NCBI RefSeq assembly: GCF_012911005.2
Contig: NZ_WTVS01000035.1
Span: 1-58,504 of the forward strand
DNA from: Aromatoleum toluolicum
Lineage (GTDB): Bacteria > Pseudomonadota > Gammaproteobacteria > Burkholderiales > Rhodocyclaceae
Length of the DNA: 58,504 bases
Direction: 5' to 3'
The notes beneath the pieces are model-generated. The model was not told the DNA's origin, did not search any database, and saw only the letters and a list, made by a program, of their open reading frames with translations. Made by a program: the position numbers and the translations under genes. The first letter of the stretch is position 1. Each line of letters opens with the position of its first letter. Below, one piece after another: positions 36,852-45,529 of the stretch.

Positions 36852-36945
36852 TGGCGGAGAGTGAGGGATTCGAACCCTCGATACGAGTTTTAGCCCGTAT
36901 GCTCCCTTAGCAGGGGAGTGCCTTCGACCTCTCGGCCAACTCTCC
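36852..36945 (-). tRNA. tRNA-Ser(GCT)
   Basis: The minus strand folds as a 94-nt class II tRNA: acceptor GGAGAGT pairs with ACTCTCC, the anticodon stem-loop is CTCCC-CTGCTAA-GGGAG with anticodon GCT (serine, AGC/AGT codons), and the long variable arm is present. The T arm is GAGGG-TTCGAAT-CCCTC, and CCA is encoded at 36852-36854. lysC lies 51 bp upstream on the same strand. The accessory region begins beyond its 3' end, a common site for island integration. Confidence 0.95.
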
Positions 36946-36996
36946 AACCTTTGAGCCCGACATCATAGCGACCCAGGGCCCATCGGTCAAACTTAA

Positions 36997-38223
36997 TTAT
37001 GCAGCCACATCGAGGCCGAATGCCTTGTGCAGCACGCGCACGGCGAGCTCGAGGTACTTCTCCTCGATCGCGACCGAGATCTTGATTTCCGACGTCGAGA
37101 TCATCTGGATGTTGATGCCCTCTTCGGCCAGCGTGCGGAACATCTGCGAGGCGACGCCGGCGTGCGAGCGCATGCCGACGCCGACGATGGAGACCTTGGC
37201 CATGGTCCGGTCGGTGACGATCGTGCGGGCGCCGATATGCTCCTTGACGGCTTCGAGCACCTTCACGGCCTTGTCGAGCTCGCCGCGAGCGACGGTGAAC
37301 GAGAAGTCGGTCGTGCCGTCCTTGCTCACGTTCTGGATGATCATGTCGACTTCGATGTTGGCATCGGCGACCGGCCCGAGGATCTGGTAGGCGATACCCG
37401 GCTTGTCGGGGACGCCGAGCACCGTGAGCTTGGCTTCGTCGCGGTTGAAGGCGATACCGGAGATGACGGGCTGTTCCATGTTCTGTTCTTCCTCAACTGT
37501 GATGAGCGTGCCCTCGCCTTCCTCCTGGAAGCTGGACAGGACGCGCAACTTGACCTTGTACTTGCCGGCGAATTCGACCGAGCGGATCTGCAGCACCTTG
37601 GAGCCGAGACTGGCGAGCTCGAGCATCTCCTCGAAGGTGATCGTGTCGAGCTTGCGCGCTTCCGGCACGACGCGCGGGTCGGTGGTGTAGACGCCGTCCA
37701 CGTCGGTGTAGATCTGGCACTCGTCCGCCTTCAGCGCGGCCGCGAGCGCGACGCCGGTGGTGTCGGAGCCGCCACGTCCCAGCGTGGTGATGGCACCGTG
37801 CTCGTCCACACCCTGGAAACCGGCGACGACGACGACGTTGCCCTCGTCGAGGTCCTTCTTGATCGGCGCCTCGTCGATATTCAGGATGCGCGCCTTCGTA
37901 TGCGCGCTGTCGGTGAGGATGCGCACCTGGCCGCCGGTGTAGCTCTTCGCCTTGACGCCGATGTCCTGCAGCGCCATGCACAGCAGGCCGATGGTGACCT
38001 GCTCGCCGGTCGACACGACCACGTCCAGCTCGCGCGGATCGGGCGCACCTGCGACCTCCTTGGCGAGCGCGATCAGGCGGTTGGTTTCGCCGCTCATCGC
38101 GGACACCACCACCACGACCTGATTGCCGGCCGCCTGGAACTTGGCGACCTTTCGGGCGACGTTCTTGATGCGTTCCGGATTGCCAACGGAGGTGCCGCCG
38201 TACTTCTGAACTATCAGTGCCAT
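36997..38223 (-). CDS. lysC: Aspartokinase
   Basis: A 408-aa aspartate kinase, the first step of the pathway to lysine, threonine and methionine. The N-terminal kinase domain starts with [11 protein letters not shown] and has the [15 protein letters not shown] motif. Two ACT domains at the C-terminus (after about residue 265) give feedback control by the end-product amino acids. Length and motifs are normal. The start at 38223 ([10 protein letters not shown]) is the family-typical one, with GGA about 9 nt upstream. The gene is followed by tRNA-Ser on the same strand. Confidence 0.95.
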   Translation of the reverse strand: MALIVQKYGGTSVGNPERIKNVARKVAKFQAAGNQVVVVVSAMSGETNRLIALAKEVAGAPDPRELDVVVSTGEQVTIGLLCMALQDIGVKAKSYTGGQVRILTDSAHTKARILNIDEAPIKKDLDEGNVVVVAGFQGVDEHGAITTLGRGGSDTTGVALAAALKADECQIYTDVDGVYTTDPRVVPEARKLDTITFEEMLELASLGSKVLQIRSVEFAGKYKVKLRVLSSFQEEGEGTLITVEEEQNMEQPVISGIAFNRDEAKLTVLGVPDKPGIAYQILGPVADANIEVDMIIQNVSKDGTTDFSFTVARGELDKAVKVLEAVKEHIGARTIVTDRTMAKVSIVGVGMRSHAGVASQMFRTLAEEGINIQMISTSEIKISVAIEEKYLELAVRVLHKAFGLDVAA

Positions 38224-38364
38224 CGTCGTATCCAAATAGCGGTGCATAAAACACGTGATTTTAGCGAAAGCCGGGGGACTTTGCAGTTCCGTGTCGTTGG
38301 TGCCGTCAAGCCCAATCTGGGCACTTATGGATTGCGGTTAACCCTAGGACTTTTGATTTTCCCG

Positions 38365-38394
38365 TTGTATTTGTCCGGAATAGTAATCTATACT
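38365..38394 (+). promoter_or_regulatory. Promoter of the XRE regulator gene
   Basis: TTGTAT (38365-38370) and TATACT (38389-38394) are separated by 18 bp and lie 90 bp before the ATG of the XRE gene. This is the best -35/-10 pair in the intergenic region, which is A/T-rich compared with its surroundings. Confidence 0.5.
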
Positions 38395-38402
38395 TTGGTT
38401 AC

Positions 38403-38422
38403 CATATGACTTAAGTCGTATG
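38403..38422. promoter_or_regulatory. Palindromic operator candidate
   Basis: CATATGACTTAAGTCGTATG is a 20-bp palindrome with one mismatched pair. It lies 8 bp after the -10 element, so a bound protein would block the start of transcription. The XRE protein encoded just downstream is the likely ligand. A second, perfect palindrome, GCCCTAGGGC, is at 38426-38435. Confidence 0.5.
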
Positions 38423-38483
38423 ATCGCCCTAGGGCGCAGCTGATCTTCATAGCACAACCGACTTCACAACAGAGGCCAAAGAG

Positions 38484-38786
38484 ATGAAAAGCACTGAAAC
38501 CATTGATGTTCGCGAGATCCGCCGCAAGCTCGGTCTGAACCAGTCGCAGTTCTGGTCGAAGATCGGCGTTACCCAAAGTGGGGGGTCGCGTTACGAGAGC
38601 GGCCGCAACATTCCGCGTCCCGTGCAGGCACTGCTCCGCCTCGTTCACATCGAACAGATCGACATCAACAAGGTCAAGAAGGAAGACGTCGAAGTGGCCG
38701 AGTTCCTGAAGGCTTCGAACCCGGATCTGTTCAAGACGCTGAAGAAGGAAGCCCGTGCCAAGCGCAAGGAGCGGACGTCGCGCTAA
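38484..38786 (+). CDS. XRE-family HTH regulator
   Basis: A 100-aa protein with an XRE-type helix-turn-helix (residues 8-45: REIRRKLGLNQSQFWSKIGV, then SRYESGRNIP). The C-terminal tail is basic (KKEARAKRKERTSR). Such small proteins bind palindromes as dimers, and a 20-bp palindrome lies between its promoter and start, so autoregulation is likely. AGAGG precedes the ATG. It is divergent from lysC (260 bp) and could also affect lysC, though this is not shown. It ends in front of a strong terminator. Confidence 0.8.
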   Translation: MKSTETIDVREIRRKLGLNQSQFWSKIGVTQSGGSRYESGRNIPRPVQALLRLVHIEQIDINKVKKEDVEVAEFLKASNPDLFKTLKKEARAKRKERTSR

Positions 38787-38810
38787 CCCGGTCGGAGTAA
38801 CACATGGTCA

Positions 38811-39665
38811 TCAGGGGCTGACGCGAACCGTCAGCCCCGTTTTTCTTATGCGCTCGGCGATCGCCTCGAGCTCGGCCTCGGTGAGCGGCGACAGGCGCGG
38901 GGCCTCGGGCTGCAGCGAGGGTCGCGCGATACCGTAGAGCAGCACCCCGGCAAGGCGTTCGACGCCGGCCTTTTCCAGCACGGCCAGATAGGCGGCGATG
39001 TCCGCATCGGACGGCGCCTGCCCGTCCCAGCGGAACATGCAGGTCTGCACCCAGGTGGTGCAGCGCTCGGCGCTCGCCTGCAGGCGGCGCGCGACCGCGT
39101 CGGGGTCCGGGCCGACGCCGTTGATGCGGCGCATGCCGGCCCGCGTACCCGCATCGACCTTGAACCATACTTCCCCGCCCGCTTCGCCCAGCCGACGCAC
39201 GCCCTCGCGCACGGTCGCCTGCCCCATCAGGCTGCCGTTGGTGATGAGGCGCAGCGGCACCTCGGAGCCGAATCCGAAGCGCGCCCGCAGGCGCACCGCG
39301 ATCTCCACCGCATCCGCGAATTCGGCGGCGCTGGTCGGCTCGCCGTTGCCGGAGAAGGCGATGTCGCGGACCTGGCGCAGGCCTTCAGGGACGTGCCGCT
39401 CGAGGTAGTCGCCATGCACGAGCGCATCGAGGAAGCCCCCGAGCTCGGCCTCGAGTAGCGCGAGGTCGATGCGGGGCGCGCTGCCGCGCACGAGGTCCGG
39501 CACCTGGCAGTAGGCGCAATGCCAGTTGCAGGCGTTGTTGGGATTCAGGTTGATGCCGACGGACACGCCTCCGGCGCGGCGCGACAGCACCGGATAGACG
39601 TAGGTGAGCCCCGCGAGATCGCGGTCGTGGTTGCGGATCGTGAGTTGCCGGTCGCTGGATGCCAT
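38811..39665 (-). CDS. Radical SAM protein
   Basis: A 284-aa radical SAM enzyme with the cluster motif C46-x3-C50-x2-C53 (CNWHCAYC), a SAM-binding-like FSGNGEPT segment and an ITNGS strand. The group is annotated as Fe-S oxidoreductases related to wybutosine-type enzymes; the substrate is not known. It is not a QueE-type protein by length or sequence, although the divergent neighbour is QueD-like. Its last codons form the stem of the XRE terminator. ATG at 39665 lacks a strong ribosome binding site. Confidence 0.75.
   Translation of the reverse strand: MASSDRQLTIRNHDRDLAGLTYVYPVLSRRAGGVSVGINLNPNNACNWHCAYCQVPDLVRGSAPRIDLALLEAELGGFLDALVHGDYLERHVPEGLRQVRDIAFSGNGEPTSAAEFADAVEIAVRLRARFGFGSEVPLRLITNGSLMGQATVREGVRRLGEAGGEVWFKVDAGTRAGMRRINGVGPDPDAVARRLQASAERCTTWVQTCMFRWDGQAPSDADIAAYLAVLEKAGVERLAGVLLYGIARPSLQPEAPRLSPLTEAELEAIAERIRKTGLTVRVSP
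38814..38844 (+). terminator. Rho-independent terminator of the XRE gene
   Basis: A perfect 10-bp stem, GGGGCTGACG (38814-38823) and CGTCAGCCCC (38829-38838), with loop CGAAC and then GTTTTT. It terminates the plus-strand XRE transcript. It lies inside the last codons of the convergent radical SAM gene. Confidence 0.85.
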
Positions 39666-39733
39666 CGATGAAGGTGCCGCGCATCGCGGTCGAAGTGAGC
39701 AAGGGGCGCCCGGAATGGGCGATCAGGGTCGGG

Positions 39734-39742
39734 TGCTATAAT
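39734..39742 (+). promoter_or_regulatory. Extended -10 promoter of the queD-like gene
   Basis: TGCTATAAT is a perfect extended -10 element 27 bp before the ATG. No good -35 box is present, which is normal for extended -10 promoters. Confidence 0.5.
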
Positions 39743-39769
39743 CCGCGCCCTGCACTCCCGAGGTCAATC

Positions 39770-40225
39770 ATGCGCATCACCCGCCGCCTGGAATTCGACG
39801 CAGGACACCGGATTCCGGACCACGCCAGCCAGTGCCGCCACCTGCACGGCCACCGTTACGCGATCGAGATCACCCTCACCGGGGGTATCATCGAAGCCGC
39901 CGGCCAACCGGTCAATGGCATGGTGATGGACTTCGGCGAGGTGAAGACGATCGCCAAGGCGCATGTGGTGGATGTCTGGGACCACGCCTTCCTGGTGTTC
40001 CGCGGCGATGCGCAGGTCATGCAGTTCCTCGCCTCCATGCCGGGCCACAAGACGGTCGTGCTCGACTGCGTGCCGACCGCGGAAAACCTCGCGCGCGAGG
40101 CCTTCCGCATCCTCGACCCGCGCTACCACGACAGCTACGGCAACCACCTGCGCCTCGAGCGCGTACGCCTGTACGAGACGCCGAACTGCTGGGCCGACGC
40201 CGTACGCGACGACGCCGGCCTCTGA
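39770..40225 (+). CDS. queD: 6-carboxy-5,6,7,8-tetrahydropterin synthase family protein
   Basis: A 151-aa protein of the 6-pyruvoyl-tetrahydropterin synthase family, which makes 6-carboxytetrahydropterin from dihydroneopterin triphosphate for queuosine. Zinc ligands H13, H26 and H28 are present, with the catalytic cysteine C22 in QCRHLHGH. DHAFL and PTAENLA supply the rest of the active site. ATG at 39770 has GAGGT 8 nt upstream. It converges on mscS with a 13-bp gap. The standard QueC and QueE partners are not next to it. Confidence 0.8.
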   Translation: MRITRRLEFDAGHRIPDHASQCRHLHGHRYAIEITLTGGIIEAAGQPVNGMVMDFGEVKTIAKAHVVDVWDHAFLVFRGDAQVMQFLASMPGHKTVVLDCVPTAENLAREAFRILDPRYHDSYGNHLRLERVRLYETPNCWADAVRDDAGL

Positions 40226-40238
40226 CACGGCGGCAGGA

Positions 40239-41561
40239 TCAGTCCTCGGCCGCGGCCGCGGCGACCGCCTGCGCCAGCGCGGCTTCGCCGCGCACCACGC
40301 GCACTTCGCGCTGCGGATAGGGGATCTCGATACCCTCGGCACGGAAGCGCTTCCACACTTCCAGGTTGATGTGGGAGATCACGCCGAGCGTGCCTTCCTG
40401 CGGATCGGCGATCCATACCGCGAGGCGCAGGTCGACGCCACTCTCGCCGAAGGCAACGACGAAGGCCTTGGGCTCCGGCTCGGCGATCACGCGTTCATGC
40501 GTCTTCGCCGCCTCGACGAGGATCTGCATCGCGCGCTCCAGATCCGTGGCATAGCTCACCTGGATGTTGATCGGCACGACGATGCGCGTGTCGCTGTAGG
40601 TTTCGTTCTGCACGACCGAGCCGATCAGGGTCTCGTTGGGGACCAGCGATTCGATGCCGCTCGCCGCGCGCAGCACCGTGTAGCGGGTGTTGATCTGCGT
40701 GACGACGCCACGCTCGGCGCCGACCGAGATCAGGTTGCCGATGCGCAGCGAATGGTCGAGCAGGATGATGAAGCCCGAGACATAGTTCGCGGCGATCTTC
40801 TGCAGGCCGAAGCCCAGGCCCACACCCAGCGCCCCGCCGAACACCGACAGCGTGGTGAGGTCGATACCGACCATGGGCAGCGCGATCAACACTGCGACGA
40901 CGATCAGGAGCGCCTTCGCGACCCGCATCAGCACGAGGCGCATGCTGTCGTCGAGGCCCGCGGCGCCGCTCAGCCGGCGCTCCAGCGCGCCCGCCGCCCA
41001 CAGCGCGATGAGCAGCGTGAACATCACCATGCCCACGCCCTGCAGCAGGGTCCATAGCGAGAGCTTCTGGCTGCCGATCTTGAAGGACACGCTCTCGAGC
41101 GCATCGATCACTTCCGGCAGCCAGCCGAGGATATGCAGCGCGACCACCGCCCACGCGAGCGATGCGAAGACGCGCTCGAAGCTGCCCAGCCAGCTCGAGC
41201 GGCCTATGCCCTGCCGCACCGTGAACACGACGAAGCGGATTGCGGCGAACGAGGTCAGCAGGGGCACCGCCAGATTGAGCAGGTGCACGCTCTGGTACTT
41301 GCCCAGCACCGCACGCGCGGCGAACACGAAGATGAGTGCCGACAGCGGGAACAGCACGCGGCGCAGGCCGCTGCGGCCGAAGCGCTGGGCGGCGGTTTCG
41401 GCGTCGCTCCGGCGGGCGACGCGCTCGAGCATTGCACGTTCGATCAGCCACGCGAGCAGGAGGCAGCCGACCAGGGCGCCGAGTTGCCACAGGACGGACG
41501 GACTCTGCAGGTCGCTCCAGGTATCCATGAGCATGGCGGCGAAACGAATCTCTTCATTCAC
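40239..41561 (-). CDS. MscS-family mechanosensitive channel
   Basis: A 440-aa membrane protein with about six hydrophobic segments. The MscS pore and beta-domain follow (SVFGGALGVGLGFGLQKIAAN, then FIILLDHSLRIGNLISVG), and a soluble alpha/beta domain ends the protein. It should open on membrane tension and release solutes during hypo-osmotic shock. The GTG at 41561 overlaps the stop of the PLD gene (GTGA), making it the last gene of the purN operon; ATG codons at 41534 and 41528 are alternative starts. Confidence 0.85.
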   Translation of the reverse strand: MNEEIRFAAMLMDTWSDLQSPSVLWQLGALVGCLLLAWLIERAMLERVARRSDAETAAQRFGRSGLRRVLFPLSALIFVFAARAVLGKYQSVHLLNLAVPLLTSFAAIRFVVFTVRQGIGRSSWLGSFERVFASLAWAVVALHILGWLPEVIDALESVSFKIGSQKLSLWTLLQGVGMVMFTLLIALWAAGALERRLSGAAGLDDSMRLVLMRVAKALLIVVAVLIALPMVGIDLTTLSVFGGALGVGLGFGLQKIAANYVSGFIILLDHSLRIGNLISVGAERGVVTQINTRYTVLRAASGIESLVPNETLIGSVVQNETYSDTRIVVPINIQVSYATDLERAMQILVEAAKTHERVIAEPEPKAFVVAFGESGVDLRLAVWIADPQEGTLGVISHINLEVWKRFRAEGIEIPYPQREVRVVRGEAALAQAVAAAAAED

Positions 41562-42148
41562 GTTCCGGGTTTCCAGGGCAGACGGGTGATACGGGTTGCG
41601 TCCGCGCGGTGGCGGCGCCAGTTGTCGAGGTAGATCTGCGTGAGCGTGCAGTTGTCGCGCAGTACCAGAAGGTTTTCGGCGTTGCGCTTGACGGCCGACT
41701 TGGTGAAGTTGAAGGAACCGGTGACCAGCGCGCAGGCGGGCCCTTCGGCGTCGGCGATCATGACCTTGTTGTGGGCAGCGGCAAAGCGCGTCTCGAGCGA
41801 CACCGGGATGCCGGCCGCGAGCAACTCGGGCAGCACGTTACCCTTGCCGCGCTTGTTCATCTTCGCGTCGGCAAGCACCTCGACGCGCACGCCACGCTGG
41901 TGCGCGTCGATCAGCGCGTGCGCGATCGGCTTGCTCGTGAAGGCGTAGGCCTGCACGTGCAGCGTCTTGCGCGCGTCGTCGATGACGTCGATGAGCAGCG
42001 CCTCGGGGCGGTCGGCGGGGGAAAACGCGACCTCGACCGAGCCGCGCGCGGGCAGCCGCTGGCTGGCCGCGGCGAATTGCGTCGCCATTGCAACGAACGC
42101 GAGGGCGACGCCTGCCAGCAGCCGCCCCCGTGCATCACACCACCGCAT
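41558..42148 (-). CDS. Exported PLD-family endonuclease-like protein
   Basis: A 196-aa protein with a signal-like N-terminus (RLLAGVALAFVAMATQFAAA) and a single HKD motif, H-x-K-x4-D (HNKVMIAD) followed by GSFNFTKSA. It resembles the small Nuc-type PLD nucleases, which act as dimers in the periplasm. The start at 42148 has GGAG 8 nt upstream and overlaps the end of the methyltransferase gene by 14 nt; an earlier start at 42190 would spoil the signal peptide. The substrate is probably nucleic acid. Confidence 0.75.
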   Translation of the reverse strand: MRWCDARGRLLAGVALAFVAMATQFAAASQRLPARGSVEVAFSPADRPEALLIDVIDDARKTLHVQAYAFTSKPIAHALIDAHQRGVRVEVLADAKMNKRGKGNVLPELLAAGIPVSLETRFAAAHNKVMIADAEGPACALVTGSFNFTKSAVKRNAENLLVLRDNCTLTQIYLDNWRRHRADATRITRLPWKPGT

Positions 42149-43418
42149 CCACGCGCTCCAGCACGGCCGCGAAGAAGCCGTCGGTGTCATGCACGCGCGG
42201 CGTCAGGCGCAGGCGCTCGCCGGTGTCGAGCGCGATGCCCTGCTTGCCGAGCACGTCGGTGGCGCTGACCTCGCGGAACTCGGGATGCGCGGCGAGAAAG
42301 GCATCGACGATACCGTCGTTCTCCTCGGCGAGCAGGCTGCAGGTCGCATACACGAGACGGCCGCCCGGCCTGACGAGACGTGCGGCCGAGTCGAGGATCG
42401 CCCCCTGCTTGGCAACCATCTCGGCGACCGACTCGGGCGTCTGGCGCCACTTGAGGTCCGGGTTGCGGCGCAGCGTGCCGAGGCCGCTGCACGGTGCATC
42501 GACCAGCACGCGGTCGGCCTTGCCGGCGAGGCGCTTCACCTTGGCGTCGCGCTCGTGCGCGATCAGTACCGGATGCACGTTCGACAGGCCGGCGCGCGCG
42601 CAGCGCGGCTTGAGCTTGGCGAGGCGCTTCTCCGACACGTCGAACGCATACAGGCGGCCGGTCGAGCGCATCAGCGCGCCGAGTTGCAGCGTCTTGCCGC
42701 CGGCGCCGGCGCAGAAATCGACGACCAGCTCGCCACGCTTGGGTTGCACGAGGAAGCCGAGCAGCTGGCTACCCTCGTCCTGCACTTCGAAGGAACCGTC
42801 GAGGAACAGCGGGTGCTTCTGCAGCGCGGGCTTGCCGGCGAGGCGGATGCCCTGCGGCGAATACGGGCAGGGGGCGGCGTCGATGCCGTTGACCTTGAAT
42901 GCCTCGAGCACCTTGTCGCGGTCCGTCTTCAGCACGTTCACGCGCAGATCGAGCGGTGCAGGACGGTTGAGGCTGTGCGCGAGTTCGAGCAGCGTGGCTT
43001 CGTCGTGCGTCACCAGCAGACGCTCGGCGAGCCAGTCGGGCATGTCGGCGCGTTCGCCGAGCGAACCTTCATCAAGCTCCTTGGCCTTGATCCCGCCGAT
43101 CCAGTCGCGCTCGGTGGCCGACGCGAGACCTTCGAAGTTGCGCATCGGCCAACCTTCGCCGCGCGCGAGCCACGCCAGCAGCAGCGCGCGCGGACGCGCA
43201 TCCTCGCCGACGAGGCGGCGCAGCCAGCGCAGGCGCCGCACGATGCCGTACACGGCCTCGGCGATGAAGCCGCGGTCGCGATGGCCGATCTCGCGGTTCT
43301 CGCGGAAGTGCCGCGACAGGACGACGTCGGCCGGGTGTTCGAAGGTGAGCACCGCGCCGAGGACCTGGGCGGCGTGGATCAGCAGGCCGCGCGAGGCGGC
43401 CTCTTCATGTCTTGCCAT
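42135..43418 (-). CDS. RsmB/NOP-family RNA m5C methyltransferase
   Basis: A 427-aa SAM-dependent methyltransferase of the NOP2/Sun group. It has the SAM-binding DFCAGAGGKTLQL, the first catalytic cysteine in DAPCSGLGTLRRNPDL and the second in ATCSL. The N-terminal 150 residues only loosely resemble the NusB-like domain of RsmB, so this may be a paralogue of the 16S C967 enzyme rather than RsmB itself. It sits 9 nt after the DUF3108 gene in the purN operon. Confidence 0.85.
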   Translation of the reverse strand: MARHEEAASRGLLIHAAQVLGAVLTFEHPADVVLSRHFRENREIGHRDRGFIAEAVYGIVRRLRWLRRLVGEDARPRALLLAWLARGEGWPMRNFEGLASATERDWIGGIKAKELDEGSLGERADMPDWLAERLLVTHDEATLLELAHSLNRPAPLDLRVNVLKTDRDKVLEAFKVNGIDAAPCPYSPQGIRLAGKPALQKHPLFLDGSFEVQDEGSQLLGFLVQPKRGELVVDFCAGAGGKTLQLGALMRSTGRLYAFDVSEKRLAKLKPRCARAGLSNVHPVLIAHERDAKVKRLAGKADRVLVDAPCSGLGTLRRNPDLKWRQTPESVAEMVAKQGAILDSAARLVRPGGRLVYATCSLLAEENDGIVDAFLAAHPEFREVSATDVLGKQGIALDTGERLRLTPRVHDTDGFFAAVLERVDAVV

Positions 43419-43427
43419 AGTTGTTCT

Positions 43428-44639
43428 TCAGTTTTCGATGGATGGATGGGCGAAGGCATTGTCCTCCGCCCGCAATTCGATCATGTCCTCTTCCGCCCGC
43501 TCGCCGCCGGCCCCCGCCACGGCAGCTTCGTCGCCGGCCGACCCGGGGGGCGACAGGCGCAGCTCGACGGCCTGCTGGTCGAGCACCTCGCCCTTGTCGT
43601 CGATGACGCGGATGCGCACCGGCAGCATGCCGTAGTTGCGCGCGAGCCAGATGTCGATCGTCAGGCTGCCGTTGCGCGCCTCGGCACGCACGCGCACGGT
43701 ATCCAGCAGCCCGATCGGCAGGGGCAGCTTTTCGGGTCCGACGACCTCGACACTCGACGGCGTGGCCTCGCGTCCGGTGATAACGTTCAGCTCGGTCGAT
43801 CCGCTGACCGCGCCGACGATACCGATCTGGTGCCACAGGCTGAGGAGATCCTGATCGCCCGGGCGCACGTCGGCGACGCGCTCCTTGGCGCCGCGTTTCA
43901 TCGTCACCTTGCGCGCATTCCAGTCGAACACCGCGTTCGCCGGCGTCTTGCGCGATTGCTCGACGCTGAAGCGCTCGGGCTTCAGGCCTTCGCGTCCGAC
44001 GCTGCCCTCGCTGCTCTGGGCGTAGTGGAAGGAACGGAACATGCCGACGACGCCGGTCGTGCGCACGGCGACCGACATGCGATAGCGTTTGCCGTCGTGC
44101 GACCACTCATGCTGCGCCTCGCCGACGGCGAAACCGCCCTCGCCCAGATGCACACGGAAGCGGATGCTGCCACGCTCGGGCCAACCGGTGATGTTGAACC
44201 CCTTGAGGTCGGCGGCTGCGACCAGCTCCGCGGCTGCGTCGGCGACGGGCGCCGCATCGACGGCCGGCGGCGCCTCCGCCGCAGGCTGCGTCGCGACATC
44301 CGCAGGCGCCGCGAGGGCGACCTCCCCGCCCTCGCCGCCCTCTCCGGCCGGCGCCGTCAGCGGCACCACAGGCGGCGCTTCGGCCGCGGGCGCGGGTTTG
44401 GGCTTCGGCTTGGGTCGCGGTTTGGGCTTTTCGGGCACGACGGGCGACGGCGGGGGCGTCACGACCGGCGCGAGGTCGACGACCGGCTTGGGCTCGGGAA
44501 TCACGAGCGTCGCGTGCAGGAGCGGCGGCTCCTGCGGCACCTCGCCGACGTGCGCAGGCCAGCCCGGCAGACTCAGCACGAGCGCATGTGCGAGCACCGA
44601 AGCGCCCGTCGCGAGGATCAGGATTGTCGGCTGTCGCAC
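43428..44639 (-). CDS. DUF3108 protein with TonB-like N-terminus
   Basis: A 403-aa envelope protein. An N-terminal membrane anchor (ILILATGASVLAHALVLSL) is followed by a Pro/Lys-rich stretch (PEKPKPRPKPKPKP) and an Ala-rich linker, as in TonB, which would span the periplasm. The C-terminal 230 residues are DUF3108, a beta-rich domain of unknown function. The GTG at 44639 has GGAG upstream; a GTG at 44681 is possible. It overlaps the end of purN by 22 nt, which points to coupled translation. Confidence 0.75.
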   Translation of the reverse strand: MRQPTILILATGASVLAHALVLSLPGWPAHVGEVPQEPPLLHATLVIPEPKPVVDLAPVVTPPPSPVVPEKPKPRPKPKPKPAPAAEAPPVVPLTAPAGEGGEGGEVALAAPADVATQPAAEAPPAVDAAPVADAAAELVAAADLKGFNITGWPERGSIRFRVHLGEGGFAVGEAQHEWSHDGKRYRMSVAVRTTGVVGMFRSFHYAQSSEGSVGREGLKPERFSVEQSRKTPANAVFDWNARKVTMKRGAKERVADVRPGDQDLLSLWHQIGIVGAVSGSTELNVITGREATPSSVEVVGPEKLPLPIGLLDTVRVRAEARNGSLTIDIWLARNYGMLPVRIRVIDDKGEVLDQQAVELRLSPPGSAGDEAAVAGAGGERAEEDMIELRAEDNAFAHPSIEN

Positions 44640-45298
44640 GCTCCATCCCCGGGATTCCGATCCAGCGACGGAATCGTCCACCCGGCCGCATCGATCGCTT
44701 CGTCGCGCACACGCACTTGGCCCTGCGCGGTGATCGTCAGCCGGTCCTCGACGAACCAGCGCACCGCCTGCGGGTAGATGCGATGCTCCTGGCGGAGGAC
44801 GCGCGCCGACAGGCGGCCCTCGTCGTCATCGGGCAACACCGGCACGACTGCCTGGATCACGACCGGTCCGCAATCGAGCTCCGGGGTCACGAAATGCACC
44901 GTCGCCCCATGCGCCCGCACGCCCGCGTCGATCGCCCGCTGGTGCGTGTGCAGTCCGGGGAAAGACGGCAGCAGCGAGGGATGGATATTCATCAGGCGCC
45001 CGTCGTAACGGCGCACGAAGGCGTCGGTGAGCACGCGCATGAAGCCGGCGAGCACGACGAGGTCGGCGCCGTGCGCGTCGATGCTCTCGGCGAGCGCGAC
45101 GTCGAAGGCTTCGCGCGACGTGAAGGCCTTGTGGTCGACGACGGCGGTCGCGATGCCGTGCGCGGCAGCGAACTGGAGCCCCTTGGCGTCGGCGCGGTTG
45201 CTGATCACCGCGGCGATGCGCGCGCCCGGGATGCCCGCGTTCACGATGGCTTCCATGTTGCTGCCGCGGCCGGAAATGAGGATGACGATGGACTTCAT
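44618..45298 (-). CDS. purN: Phosphoribosylglycinamide formyltransferase
   Basis: A 226-aa GAR transformylase that uses 10-formyl-tetrahydrofolate in purine synthesis. It has the N-terminal ISGRGSN phosphate loop, the catalytic NIHPSLLPSFPG with His, and the HFVTPELDCGPVVIQ segment with the catalytic Asp. The last 20 residues or so extend past the usual end and overlap the next gene. ATG at 45298 is the family start. It is divergent from mutL and heads a five-gene operon running to mscS. Confidence 0.92.
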   Translation of the reverse strand: MKSIVILISGRGSNMEAIVNAGIPGARIAAVISNRADAKGLQFAAAHGIATAVVDHKAFTSREAFDVALAESIDAHGADLVVLAGFMRVLTDAFVRRYDGRLMNIHPSLLPSFPGLHTHQRAIDAGVRAHGATVHFVTPELDCGPVVIQAVVPVLPDDDEGRLSARVLRQEHRIYPQAVRWFVEDRLTITAQGQVRVRDEAIDAAGWTIPSLDRNPGDGACDSRQS

Positions 45299-45492
45299 GA
45301 AGGTGTTCTTGGTTTTCGGTTCGGACGCGCACGCGCGCGTCGGGGGAGTCGGACAGGGACCGGCGCGCGATGTTCCGCAGACACTCCGGCACCGGCGCAC
45401 GGAGGATGGATTTTCGCCAATGATACCGGAACGGCGCTCCGGCCCCGAAACCCGGCCGGCGCGGCGGGGCGACCGGGCCGGGGCGGACTCCG

Positions 45493-45498
45493 TATAAT
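45493..45498 (+). promoter_or_regulatory. -10 element upstream of mutL
   Basis: A perfect TATAAT lies 31 bp before the mutL ATG. The -35 region is GC-rich and not consensus. It is the only such box in the 231-bp divergent purN/mutL region. Confidence 0.4.
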
Positions 45499-45529
45499 TA
45501 CATGTTGCGCCGCCTTTCCCCCGCCTCCC

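Noticed and set aside
37027-38409. 460-codon plus-strand open frame across lysC
   Set aside because: It is antisense to lysC with low-complexity Asp/His/Leu composition.
38811-39665. queE for the radical SAM gene next to queD
   Set aside because: The protein is longer than QueE and its cluster motif context (CNWHCAYCQVPD) belongs to a different radical SAM group.
42135-43418. Calling the m5C methyltransferase rsmB outright
   Set aside because: The catalytic half fits, but the N-terminal region is not a clear NusB-like domain and the gene is not beside the usual partners.
41967-44777. 936-codon plus-strand open frame across the purN operon
   Set aside because: It covers the PLD, RsmB and DUF3108 genes antisense; the minus-strand genes have clear family motifs.
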